Made by a program: the position numbers and the translations under genes. DNA of 64,000 nt, from positions 3,694-67,693 of the forward strand of contig PWVH01000050.1 in assembly GCA_003563465.1 (NCBI GenBank). The letters run 5' to 3'. Below the pieces are notes generated by a model. The model searched no databases and was not told the DNA's origin. It saw nothing but the letters and a program-made list of their open reading frames with translations. The DNA comes from Coriobacteriaceae bacterium (GTDB lineage Bacteria; Actinomycetota; Coriobacteriia; Anaerosomatales; SLCP01). Positions 8,820 through 17,101 of this stretch are shown here, in pieces (position 1 is the stretch's first letter; every line of letters begins with the position of its first letter).

Positions 8820-10664
8820 CTAGAACCCCCGTCCCAGGTAAGCGACTAACGCAAGCAAGGCAACAGCACCGGCGCCGGACATGATGGCATACCATTGCGC
8901 GTCGCCTGACTGCAGCGACGTGAAGCCCCGTCCGAGGCGTCGAGCCGCCGGCCCCGTTCCTTCTGCGATCCTGTTGATCAACGAGCCCTCGACGAATACA
9001 TCAAGAAGCGCCGAAGCCCGAGTGACAGGCCCTACCAGCATCGCATTGACAAGCGCATCTCCGCCCCATCCCCCGCGAGCGATAATGATGAGTTTTCCGG
9101 TTGACGTCGAGGGTCCAGGGTCGCTGGCAGAAGCCGCAGTGAACCATCCGCTGAGCAACCCGACGATGGCTATGCCAGCGGACGCGAGAGCGATTCCTGG
9201 GTCGAGATCACCATGATGCCCCCCTATCAACGCTGCAATCACCCCGCCAGTGACACCAAAGATGGCGGCGCCGACAGCGAGCACCAGAAGCGGCAGCTGC
9301 ATTTCCGGACCGCCCTCATGAGGATGTCCCGCACCTCGGTAGGTCCCGAAGAACGCGAGCCGGGTAGTACGAGCGACGTAAAACGCGGTCAGAAGGCTGG
9401 CACCGAAGAGTACGGCCGCCCAGAGCGGCTGCACGCCCCAGACACCGTGCAGGATCTCATCCTTGCTGAAGAAGCCTGCCAAGGGCGGTACCCCTGCTAG
9501 AGCTAGTGCGCCAACAGCCCAAGTCGCACCCGTGATCGGCATTCTCTTGAACAAACCACCCATTTCGTAGACATCCTGAACGCCCCCACAACCGTGAATC
9601 ACGCTGCCGGAGCCAAGGAAGAGCAACGCCTTGAACATGGCATGCGTGACCAGGTGAAAGAGTGCGGCCTCCCACGCTCCGGCGCCGAGAGCAGCGAACA
9701 TGAAGCCGAGTTGGCTGATTGTCGAGTAGGCGAGCACCTTCTTGATGTCGCGCTGGGCAGCTGCGGCGCAAGCAGCTGCAATCGCCGTGAAGCCGCCTAT
9801 CGCGAGGGTCACCATGGCCGCTGTAGCCGACAGCGAGTAGAGTGGCCATATGCGTACGATCAAGAAAACGCCAGCGGCAACCATTGTCGCCGCGTGGATC
9901 AAGGCCGAGACGGGTGTGGGACCTTCCATGGCGTCGGGCAGCCATATGTGTAGCGGGAACTGAGCGGACTTGCCCACCGCACCAAAGAGTAGCAGCAGAC
10001 TCACACTGGTGAGAACCGCTCCCGGTAGTGCGCTAGCCATCCCGAAGACCGCAGCATACGAGAGGTCGCCGACCTCTCGCCACAGAAGCGCAAGTGCGAG
10101 CAGGAGTCCGATATCACCTACGCGAGTCGTCAAGAAGGCCTTCACCGCTGCTTTGGCCGCGGCGGGTTTCGTGAACCAGAAGCCGATCAGAAGGTAGGAG
10201 CAAGCGCCGACAAGCTCCCAGCCTATGAAGAGACCAAGGAACCCATCAGCGAGTACCAGAAGGCTCATCGATGCTGTGAACAGCGACAGGGTTGCAAAGT
10301 AGCGAGGCAGCCCCCTCTCGCCAGCCATGTATCCCGAGGAGAAGACCATGACGAGTAATGCCACCATTCCGACAACGACAAGCATGAGCCCAGTCAGTCC
10401 GTCGACAGCCCAGCCAACAGCCATCCCGCCGTCTCCAGCTGCGGGCAGCCATACCGCAGCACCTCGTGCCAGCACGCCGCCTTTCTCTGCCGCGGACAAC
10501 ACCTCGAAGCAAGCCACGATACCGTAGAAGAGAACCCAAGCGGGTGCCAACGCCGAGACATACGCGATTCCTCGTCCGAGGAATCGCCCGACGAGTCCGA
10601 CCAACAACGCGATCGCAAGAGGCAGCGCGACTACCGACCAGCCGTATGCGAGCACCACGCTCAC
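8820..10664 (-). CDS. nuoL: NADH-quinone oxidoreductase subunit L
   Basis: 614 residues, the distal antiporter-like pump subunit of complex I. Motifs include FIGWELVGACSYLLIGFW (helix 5 glutamate), KSAQFPLHIWLPDAMEGPTP, and TISQLGFMFAALG. The C-terminal region continues past the 14-helix core with the segment expected to form the lateral helix HL and the anchoring last helix, so the long NuoL form is complete. It directly abuts nuoK. Confidence 0.96.
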   Translation of the reverse strand: MSVVLAYGWSVVALPLAIALLVGLVGRFLGRGIAYVSALAPAWVLFYGIVACFEVLSAAEKGGVLARGAAVWLPAAGDGGMAVGWAVDGLTGLMLVVVGMVALLVMVFSSGYMAGERGLPRYFATLSLFTASMSLLVLADGFLGLFIGWELVGACSYLLIGFWFTKPAAAKAAVKAFLTTRVGDIGLLLALALLWREVGDLSYAAVFGMASALPGAVLTSVSLLLLFGAVGKSAQFPLHIWLPDAMEGPTPVSALIHAATMVAAGVFLIVRIWPLYSLSATAAMVTLAIGGFTAIAAACAAAAQRDIKKVLAYSTISQLGFMFAALGAGAWEAALFHLVTHAMFKALLFLGSGSVIHGCGGVQDVYEMGGLFKRMPITGATWAVGALALAGVPPLAGFFSKDEILHGVWGVQPLWAAVLFGASLLTAFYVARTTRLAFFGTYRGAGHPHEGGPEMQLPLLVLAVGAAIFGVTGGVIAALIGGHHGDLDPGIALASAGIAIVGLLSGWFTAASASDPGPSTSTGKLIIIARGGWGGDALVNAMLVGPVTRASALLDVFVEGSLINRIAEGTGPAARRLGRGFTSLQSGDAQWYAIMSGAGAVALLALVAYLGRGF

Positions 10665-10970
10665 CTAACCTCTCACCTTCACGATCTCGTCGATACGTGT
10701 GGTCTTAAAGCGTCGTGAGACCGAGATCACGAGAGCGAGACCGACAGCGGCCTCGGCAGCAGCCAGGACAATCACCATAAGTCCTACGCCTTCGACCATG
10801 CCTTCCGAGCCTTGTACGGTCCTTCCGGCAACGGCGAGACCGACGAGGAGCAAAGTAGCGGACCCCAGCATCACCTCTATGCTCGCTAGAATCGCTACGA
10901 GATCACGGCGAGTGAGCACACCGTAGAGCCCTATACAGAACAGTCCTACTGCAATCACAAGCAGGCTCAC
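10665..10970 (-). CDS. nuoK: NADH-quinone oxidoreductase subunit K
   Basis: 101 residues with three transmembrane helices. The signature RRDLVAILASIEVMLGSATLL contains the conserved membrane glutamate of helix 2 needed for proton transfer; a second acidic residue is in AAAEAAVGLALV. It overlaps nuoJ by four bases and abuts nuoL. Confidence 0.95.
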   Translation of the reverse strand: MSLLVIAVGLFCIGLYGVLTRRDLVAILASIEVMLGSATLLLVGLAVAGRTVQGSEGMVEGVGLMVIVLAAAEAAVGLALVISVSRRFKTTRIDEIVKVRG

Positions 10971-11464
10971 CGCTCATCACCTCCGCGCATGATCACTACA
11001 ACGACCACTAGCGCGACAAGAAGGAGGACGCCTGCCATCTCGAAGTGGGCGAGCATCGGGCCGAGGAGTGCCTCGGCCAGCTCGGTTGTCCCGGTCACGA
11101 GTCCGTGATCCACTGTGTCGGGCACTACTCCGCTGAGAGCGGTCACGACCATCACGAACAGACCGCCGGCGACTGCGACCGCAGAGACGTCATGGCGGGT
11201 CTCGAGTCTCGGAGAGCCATCCGGAGTGCGGTGAACGAGCATGATTGCGAAAAGCATCAAAACGAGAACGCCGCCCACGTAGACGAAGAGCTGCGCGACA
11301 CCAAGAAACGTCGCACCCCAGTAAACGAAGAAGCCGGCAACAGCTAGTAGGAACGCTCCGAGGCCGATCGCCATGCGAGAGACGTCTGCGGCAAAGACCG
11401 TCGCGAGGCCTCCAGCCACAGCTACGATTCCCAAGACCGTAAACACCGCGCTCTCGACACTCAA
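10967..11464 (-). CDS. nuoJ: NADH-quinone oxidoreductase subunit J
   Basis: 165 residues, five predicted membrane helices. The conserved helix 3 with its pi-bulge is visible as FLGVAQLFVYVGGVLVLMLF. NuoJ couples quinone-site movement to the membrane arm. It overlaps the upstream NuoI-type fusion gene and nuoK by four bases each. Confidence 0.93.
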   Translation of the reverse strand: MSVESAVFTVLGIVAVAGGLATVFAADVSRMAIGLGAFLLAVAGFFVYWGATFLGVAQLFVYVGGVLVLMLFAIMLVHRTPDGSPRLETRHDVSAVAVAGGLFVMVVTALSGVVPDTVDHGLVTGTTELAEALLGPMLAHFEMAGVLLLVALVVVVVIMRGGDER

Positions 11465-13464
11465 TCCGACACCTCCCCGTTTCCTTCGCGCCCTGAATCG
11501 CGTCCAGTCGCTCGTGTGCCCTCGCCACTCCTGAGCATCTCATCGCAATCGAAGACCATCAGATCACGATGGAAGAAGGTCAGTTCGTATTGTCCTGTGT
11601 GCGTAAGTGCGTCCGTAGGACACTGTTGGGCGCACAAGCCACAGAAGCAGCACTTCGAGAGATCGAGATCGTAGAGCGTGACTCGTCGCTGACCCGGGTC
11701 GTCGATGCGCTCCACCTGTATCGCGTAGTCCGGACACGTCCGGGCGCAGAAGGTGCATCCCACACACACCTCGGACTGGCACCTCAAACACCTCATCGCC
11801 TCGCCCAGGGCCTCCATTTGTGTCAGCCCGAGCTCGACAGGACGGAAGTCAGTGACCCTTTCCTCGGGTCGGGCCATCGGCACGGTGACGCGACGACGTT
11901 CCCCTTCGACTCCATCGAGGAGGGCGGGCTGATACTCCTCGTAGAGGGGAACCGGACGTACGACTCTTCCCTCAGTCACGCTCTGCCCCTGCAAGTAGCG
12001 ATGGATCGACTCTGCTGCCTCGTGACCTGTGGCGATAGAGACGATCGCGCTCCCAGGACCGGTCACGACCTCACCGCATGCAAAGACCTGTTCCTGGGCG
12101 GTGGTGAACACCGTCCCATCAACAGGTAGCATCCCGCGGTCGGTCAGAGTGAGCTCGGAGCCCTCGATCACGTCTGCGAGCACCGGCGCCTGGCCGATCG
12201 CGAAGACCACAACGTCTGTCGATATGTCCGTGTACTCATCACCGAATTCGGGAGCGAAGCGGCCCTTCTCGTCGAAAACCGAGATGCACTCGCGCATCCT
12301 CATGCCTCGAACCGATCCGATCGCGCTCACCAACACCTCTTCGGGACCCAAAGAGCACATCGCAATCACGCCCTCATCGAGGGCTTCTTCGATCTCCCAG
12401 GGATGACATGGCATCTCGGCGTCGGACTCGAGGCATGCAAGTCGGACTTCCGTAGCTCCGGTACGCAGAGCGCAACGCGCAACATCAACGGCTACGTTAC
12501 CGCCTCCGATAACAAGCACCCTAAGCCCCTTAACGCCCGCATCGCCCTTCCAGTTCGCTGCGCGCAGAAACGGGAGTGCGCCCTCCACGCCTTCGGCGTC
12601 GTGACCAGGAAGCGGCAGTATGCGGCTCTCCTGAAGACCAACGGCTATCAGGACCGCGTCGTAGACGTCGAGTAGACGGTGCATCGACACATTCTTGCCT
12701 ACCTCGACCCCAAGCTTGAGATCTAGGCCCATCTTGACGAGGTTTCCTATCTCGTCATGCAGCACCTCTCGAGGTAGGCGGTAGGCAGGCACACCCGAGT
12801 AGAGCGCGCCGCCGGGCTTCTCGTCCTTCTCGTAGACCGTCACGCGGTAGCCGAGTCTCATCAAATCGTACGCAGCAGTGAGACCGGACGGCCCGGAGCC
12901 TATGATTGCTATGCGCTCATCGTGGTGAACAGTAAAGGGCTTCAACCGCTCGTCGGCCACTTTCCGGTATTCCTCGTAGGCGTGTCGATGCAGCGGGCGG
13001 ATGGCTATGGGCTCGTCATAATAGTTGCGCCTGCATGCTGACTCGCAAGGATGATGACAGATTCGGCCCAGTACCCCAGGGAATATGTTTCGCTCGCGCA
13101 CGAGTTCGTACGCCTCAGATGGCTTCCCCTCGCCGAGGAGATAACCCTGGCCGCGCGCGTCGACGTTAGCGGGGCAGTTTCCTACGCACGCGGGCAGGCG
13201 ATTCTCACGATAGAGCCCGTCGATCAGGGCATTGTAGGCTGGCGGCCCTGCGGAAAGCACGGAGATCTCGTCGCGACCGAGAACGCCGCGAAGTCTCAGC
13301 GCACCACGCCACCGGGGTGACAGGACTACCTTCTCCCTCGGGTATCGCACGGTACCGACAGGGCGCAGAGCTTGCCTGCCCGTGATGGTCAGACCGGTGA
13401 GCAGGGAGCGCACCCGCGCAAAGATGCCTGCTGCGCCAGAGGGGTAGTCATTTGTGGCGTTCAC
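11461..13464 (-). CDS. NuoI with an embedded GltD-like FAD/NAD(P) oxidoreductase (complex I electron-input fusion)
   Basis: 667 residues from a GTG at 13464 that overlaps the nuoH stop (GTGA). Residues about 23-59 (GLTITGRQALRPVGTVRYP then SPRWRGALRLR) match the NuoI N-terminus that binds the membrane arm. Residues about 85-555 are a GltD-type module: N-terminal Fe-S cysteines (CVGNC at 93-97; CHHPCESAC at 136-144), FAD-binding IIGSGPSGLTAA near 187, NAD(P)-binding VIGGGNVAVDVA near 318, and a second FAD motif near 462. Residues about 559-640 are the NuoI two-cluster ferredoxin (CVGCTFCARTCP, then SKCCFCGLCAQQCPTDA) followed by a NuoI-like YEL...R..MVFD stretch. It occupies the nuoI position between nuoH and nuoJ, and no nuoE, nuoF or nuoG is present. 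I infer that it feeds NAD(P)H electrons into the complex. Upstream in-frame ATG at 13737 lies inside nuoH and is not used. Confidence 0.9.
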   Translation of the reverse strand: MNATNDYPSGAAGIFARVRSLLTGLTITGRQALRPVGTVRYPREKVVLSPRWRGALRLRGVLGRDEISVLSAGPPAYNALIDGLYRENRLPACVGNCPANVDARGQGYLLGEGKPSEAYELVRERNIFPGVLGRICHHPCESACRRNYYDEPIAIRPLHRHAYEEYRKVADERLKPFTVHHDERIAIIGSGPSGLTAAYDLMRLGYRVTVYEKDEKPGGALYSGVPAYRLPREVLHDEIGNLVKMGLDLKLGVEVGKNVSMHRLLDVYDAVLIAVGLQESRILPLPGHDAEGVEGALPFLRAANWKGDAGVKGLRVLVIGGGNVAVDVARCALRTGATEVRLACLESDAEMPCHPWEIEEALDEGVIAMCSLGPEEVLVSAIGSVRGMRMRECISVFDEKGRFAPEFGDEYTDISTDVVVFAIGQAPVLADVIEGSELTLTDRGMLPVDGTVFTTAQEQVFACGEVVTGPGSAIVSIATGHEAAESIHRYLQGQSVTEGRVVRPVPLYEEYQPALLDGVEGERRRVTVPMARPEERVTDFRPVELGLTQMEALGEAMRCLRCQSEVCVGCTFCARTCPDYAIQVERIDDPGQRRVTLYDLDLSKCCFCGLCAQQCPTDALTHTGQYELTFFHRDLMVFDCDEMLRSGEGTRATGRDSGREGNGEVSD

Positions 13465-14411
13465 AGCCACGAGATCACCGCCCCTACCAACACGAGTTGA
13501 ATGAGCGCCATCGGGGTGAGTACCTTCCATGCGGTCGCCATGAGCTGGTCTGGGCGCATGCGTGGGAAGGTCCACGACACCCAGAGCATCAGCAGCGCGA
13601 TGACCAGGGCCTTCAGAACGAATACGATCACTCCGAGCGCTCCAGGAACGCCGAGATAGCCTCCGAAGAACACGGCGGCGCCGAATAGCGAGGCAGCGAC
13701 GAGACCACCGTACTCGGCCATCGCGAAGATGGCCCATCGGATTCCCGAGTAGTCAGCGAACGGGCCGGCGACGAGCTCGGCCTCAGCCTCTGGTAAGTCG
13801 AACGGAACGCGGTTGATCTCGGCAAGTGAAGCGATGAAGTAGACGATGAAGCCTATGAAGGTCAGTGGTATCCACCACCACTGCCATGCGTCCATGATGT
13901 CTAGGGGGCGCATCGAACCAGCGAGCAGCACGACCGGCAGCACCGACAGGGTGCGCGGAAGCTCGTAAGAGATCATCTGAGCTGCGGCGCGAAGTCCCCC
14001 GAGTGTGGCGTAAGTGTTGCGAGAAGACCATCCGGCAAGTAGCACGCCCACCACAGAAATTGCGGGCACGGCGACGAAGAAAAGCACGCCGACCCCCGTG
14101 TCGATGGGTGCGAACCCGTAGGCGTACGGAATCACAGCGAGCGACATCGCAGCAGGCGCGAATACGATCAGGGGTGCTACCCGAAAGATGCGTACGTCGA
14201 CGGCTGCAGGGGTGATGTCTTCTTTGAGCAGGAGCTTCAAAGTGTCGGCGCCGGTCTGGAGCAGACCGAAGGGACCTAACTCCTGAGGCCCGTAGCGTAA
14301 CTGTATGCGTCCGGCGATCTTCCGCTCGCCCCACACCCCGATGAAGGCTGCAAGCGAGATGACCATACCGGCGGCAAGACCGTATATCGCTCCCCAAATG
14401 AGGCCGCTCAC
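13461..14411 (-). CDS. nuoH: NADH-quinone oxidoreductase subunit H
   Basis: 316 residues, eight predicted membrane helices; the subunit that forms the quinone chamber with NuoB and NuoD. Family signatures are GERKIAGRIQLRYGPQELG in the N-terminal loop, the acidic loop IASLAEINRVPFDLPEAEAE, and SWTFPRMRPDQLM. It overlaps nuoD by four bases and the NuoI-type fusion by four bases. Confidence 0.96.
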   Translation of the reverse strand: MSGLIWGAIYGLAAGMVISLAAFIGVWGERKIAGRIQLRYGPQELGPFGLLQTGADTLKLLLKEDITPAAVDVRIFRVAPLIVFAPAAMSLAVIPYAYGFAPIDTGVGVLFFVAVPAISVVGVLLAGWSSRNTYATLGGLRAAAQMISYELPRTLSVLPVVLLAGSMRPLDIMDAWQWWWIPLTFIGFIVYFIASLAEINRVPFDLPEAEAELVAGPFADYSGIRWAIFAMAEYGGLVAASLFGAAVFFGGYLGVPGALGVIVFVLKALVIALLMLWVSWTFPRMRPDQLMATAWKVLTPMALIQLVLVGAVISWL

Positions 14412-15553
14412 CTGTCCACCTCCCCGAACACCGGGTCGAGGCTTCCCAGGATGACGACCAAGTCGGAAAGAAGGTGTCCTTCTGCGAGCATCGGAAGCAG
14501 TGCTAAGTTGCAGAAGGCCGGTGAACGGACTTTCATGCGATAAGGCCGCGGACTACCGTCGGAGACGAGGTATACACCCAAAGAACCACGAGCAGACTCA
14601 ATGTGGTCGTATGCGTCCCCGGGTAGCGGAGCAAGCAGACGAGGAACACCGTCTGCCATGATCGCGCCAGGCTCTAGCTGTGCGATGGCCTGCTCGATGA
14701 TACTGCACGACTCGTAGCACTCCAACAGACGAACGCGACCGCGATCGTAGCAATCTCCGTTGCTGCCTATGGGAACTTCGAAATCCAGGCGCGGATAGAC
14801 CGAGTAAGGGTCGTGCTTGCGTAGGTCCCACTCGACTCCGGAGCCTCGTGCGACGGGCCCTGAGGCGCCCCACGCTACCGCTTCCTCTGCCGAAAGGACG
14901 CCAACGCCTTTCATGCGACCTCTGGCGATGACGTTTCCGAAGAAGAGCTTGTCCATCATGTCGAGGCCTTTGCGATGCGATTCACAGAACGCCAGCAGGC
15001 TTTCGATCCATCCCTCGGGCAGGTCGTGGCTCACCCCGCCAGGGCGTACGTAGTTGTACGTCAGTCGTGCACCACAGAGTTCCTCGAAATGCTCGATTAT
15101 GCGTTCTCTCTGGTCGAAGGCGTAGACAAACTGTGTCACGGCGCCGGAGTCGGCCCCGGCAGACCCGATCGCCATCATGTGGCTTGCAATGCGCTGCATC
15201 TCGCAGACGATCACCCTGAGATACTCGGCTCGATCCGGAACTCGAATTGAGGCAAGCCGTTCGACTGCACGGCAGTACGCCCAGTTCGCATACATCGAGC
15301 CGACGTAGTCGAGCCGGTCGGTCAGAGGAACCACCTGCAGATACGTACGGTTCTCAGCCATCTTCTCGATGCCGCGGTGCAGATGCCCGATGACAGGCTC
15401 GGCCTTGGTGACGATCTCGCTGTCGAGATGAGCGATCACCCTGCATACTCCGTGAGTGGAAGGGTGCGACGGCCCGACGTTGACCACGAGTTCCTCGACG
15501 GTCCCGCCTTCTTCAACTTCGACGACCCGTCTGCTTTCGACATCGAGTCCCAA
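14408..15553 (-). CDS. nuoD: NADH-quinone oxidoreductase subunit D (49-kDa type)
   Basis: About 381 residues, the quinone-site subunit of the peripheral arm, related to [NiFe] hydrogenase large subunits but without metal-binding cysteines. Visible signatures: GPSHPSTHGVCRV (quinone-pocket histidine loop), GHLHRGIEKMAENRTY, and the C-terminal SDLVVILGSLDPVFGEVDR. Two starts compete: GTG 15562, which touches the ribosome-binding site, and TTG 15553, which sits 8 bases after GGGGAGG; I prefer the latter. NuoC and NuoD are separate genes here. It overlaps nuoH by four bases. Confidence 0.95.
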   Translation of the reverse strand: MGLDVESRRVVEVEEGGTVEELVVNVGPSHPSTHGVCRVIAHLDSEIVTKAEPVIGHLHRGIEKMAENRTYLQVVPLTDRLDYVGSMYANWAYCRAVERLASIRVPDRAEYLRVIVCEMQRIASHMMAIGSAGADSGAVTQFVYAFDQRERIIEHFEELCGARLTYNYVRPGGVSHDLPEGWIESLLAFCESHRKGLDMMDKLFFGNVIARGRMKGVGVLSAEEAVAWGASGPVARGSGVEWDLRKHDPYSVYPRLDFEVPIGSNGDCYDRGRVRLLECYESCSIIEQAIAQLEPGAIMADGVPRLLAPLPGDAYDHIESARGSLGVYLVSDGSPRPYRMKVRSPAFCNLALLPMLAEGHLLSDLVVILGSLDPVFGEVDR

Positions 15554-15597
15554 ATCGCACACCTCCCCTCACAAGCCGCCTCACGTCGAAACGACTC

Positions 15598-16059
15598 TCA
15601 GATGTAGTCAGGTCTACGAATCATTCGCTCATCACGGTAGTCCTTGCGAAGTGGGTGACCTTCCCAATCCTCGGGCAGCATGATCCGTCTAAGATCCGGG
15701 TGACCATCGAACACGATTCCGAACAAGTCGAAGACCTCGCGTTCCTGCCAAAGCGCAGCAGGCCACAAATCGACTAGCGACTTGACCCGGGGATTTTCGC
15801 GCGGCACCGAACACTTCAGAAAGATGCCCGCCAACATCGAACGTGACTGAAGCCGATACACGAGCTCGAACTCCTCAGCCTGGTCGACAGCCGTCACCAT
15901 ACCGAGACGATCGAAGCCAAGGTCTCTTAAGTCAGACGCTGCATCGAAGAGGTTACCGCACGGAACTGCTAGCACCCCGTCGCCGAATTCGATGGAAAAC
16001 AGAGGACACAGGTCCGGGTAGACCTGGCAGAGATGATCGCGAAGGTCGGTGATCTTCAC
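15598..16059 (-). CDS. nuoC: NADH-quinone oxidoreductase subunit C (30-kDa type)
   Basis: 153 residues of the peripheral arm. The family signature is near the C-terminus: ALWQEREVFDLFGIVFDGHP followed by RRIMLPEDWEGHPLRKDY. It overlaps nuoB by four bases and precedes nuoD by about 40 bases. The N-terminal half is the normal alpha/beta fold region with no extension. Confidence 0.95.
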   Translation of the reverse strand: MKITDLRDHLCQVYPDLCPLFSIEFGDGVLAVPCGNLFDAASDLRDLGFDRLGMVTAVDQAEEFELVYRLQSRSMLAGIFLKCSVPRENPRVKSLVDLWPAALWQEREVFDLFGIVFDGHPDLRRIMLPEDWEGHPLRKDYRDERMIRRPDYI

Positions 16060-16616
16060 TCGCCGTCACCTTCTGCCGCATCGCGAGGAAGAGTGAACGC
16101 GCCCTTGCGCTTGTGTCCGGGAGCTATCGACTCGGTCGCAATGATTTCTCGGAGGCGCAACACGCCGTCTTGGAGCGATTCCGGTCTCGGCGGACAGCCG
16201 GCAATGTGAACATCCACAGGCAAGATCTCATCGACTCCACGCACGACCGAATAAGTGTCGTAGTAGAATATGCCGCCTGAGACCGCGCAGTTACCCATGG
16301 CGATGACCCACTTGGGATCGGCCATCTGCTCATACAGGCGCTTAATGACAGGCGCCATCTTATGGGTAATGGTTCCAGCAACGATCATCACGTCAGTGTG
16401 CCGAGGATCGAAGAACGGGATAGTGCCATGCCGGTCGAAGTCGAACTTGCTGAAAGATGCTGCAATGAGCTCCATAGCGCAGCATGCGGTTCCCATCGGC
16501 ATCGCCCAGAGAGACTTGCCGCGGCAGTAATCCAGCAGCGCATCGACCGAGGTCAGTATGACGCTGCCGCCACGTCCCCCATCGAGCTTCTCGCCTAAGC
16601 GATCGACTATCGCCAT
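16056..16616 (-). CDS. nuoB: NADH-quinone oxidoreductase subunit B (N2 cluster)
   Basis: 186 residues. It carries the tandem cysteines of cluster N2 in PMGTACCAMELIA, the third ligand in GNCAVSGGIF, and the fourth in HIAGCPPRPESLQDG. N2 passes electrons to quinone. The GTG/ATG start region overlaps the end of nuoA by 10 bases. The C-terminal tail is charged and variable, as usual. Confidence 0.96.
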   Translation of the reverse strand: MAIVDRLGEKLDGGRGGSVILTSVDALLDYCRGKSLWAMPMGTACCAMELIAASFSKFDFDRHGTIPFFDPRHTDVMIVAGTITHKMAPVIKRLYEQMADPKWVIAMGNCAVSGGIFYYDTYSVVRGVDEILPVDVHIAGCPPRPESLQDGVLRLREIIATESIAPGHKRKGAFTLPRDAAEGDGE

Positions 16617-16999
16617 TCGAGAATCCCCTTACGCCATGCGTATAGCAGGCCAAGCGTAAGCAGCCCTACGAAGACACCTACCGCGATCACGCCGGCTGGG
16701 AATCCACGCAGGCCGCCGGCAACAGCGAAGAGCATGGCTGCCTCCGCATCGAAGATCACTAGCAGCAACGCCAAACCAGTAAAGCGTACGCGCACTGCAG
16801 CCCACGGGACGCCTGCCGGCGGCATTCCGCACTCGTATGGCTCAAGCTTTTCCGGAGTGGGATTGCGAGGCGAGACGACAGCGCTGAGCAAGAACACGAT
16901 GAGGATGAAGGCTACTGCGGCAAGCGCGAGCCCTATGACAGACAGTACGCTATCGGCGTACGCTCCCTCCACGAACTCCCCCTGCCCTGATGCCGCCAC
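16607..16999 (-). CDS. nuoA: NADH-quinone oxidoreductase subunit A
   Basis: 130 residues with three membrane helices and the conserved loop KLEPYECGMPPAG containing the cysteine of the quinone-cavity loop, then VIFDAEAAMLF with conserved acidic residues. It is the first gene of the nuo operon; the upstream 100 bases hold a candidate promoter and an imperfect palindrome. Confidence 0.95.
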   Translation of the reverse strand: MAASGQGEFVEGAYADSVLSVIGLALAAVAFILIVFLLSAVVSPRNPTPEKLEPYECGMPPAGVPWAAVRVRFTGLALLLVIFDAEAAMLFAVAGGLRGFPAGVIAVGVFVGLLTLGLLYAWRKGILEWR

Positions 17000-17048
17000 C
17001 CTCCAGTACGCTCAAGGTTTCCGGCATTCTCCCACGAAAGCAGCAGTA

Positions 17049-17064
17049 TGTAAACATTGTTACA
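17049..17064. promoter_or_regulatory. imperfect palindrome upstream of nuoA, possible Rex-type operator
   Basis: The 16 bases TGTAAACATTGTTACA form an inverted repeat (TGTAA(A)C and GTTACA arms). They sit 50 to 65 bases before the nuoA start in the only AT-rich stretch of the area. Actinobacterial Rex sites have the form TGTGAAC-N2-GTTCACA and Rex controls nuo in Streptomyces in response to NADH/NAD+. Three to four positions differ from that consensus, so this is a candidate only. Confidence 0.35.
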
Positions 17065-17101
17065 ATCTGTGCTACAAAGTCCGTATGCGCAGCTAGATGG
17101 T

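Noticed and set aside
13464..13737. Upstream extension of the NuoI-type fusion gene into nuoH
   Set aside because: The added residues are Arg-rich antisense-like translation inside nuoH; GTG 13464 overlaps the nuoH stop as expected for this operon.
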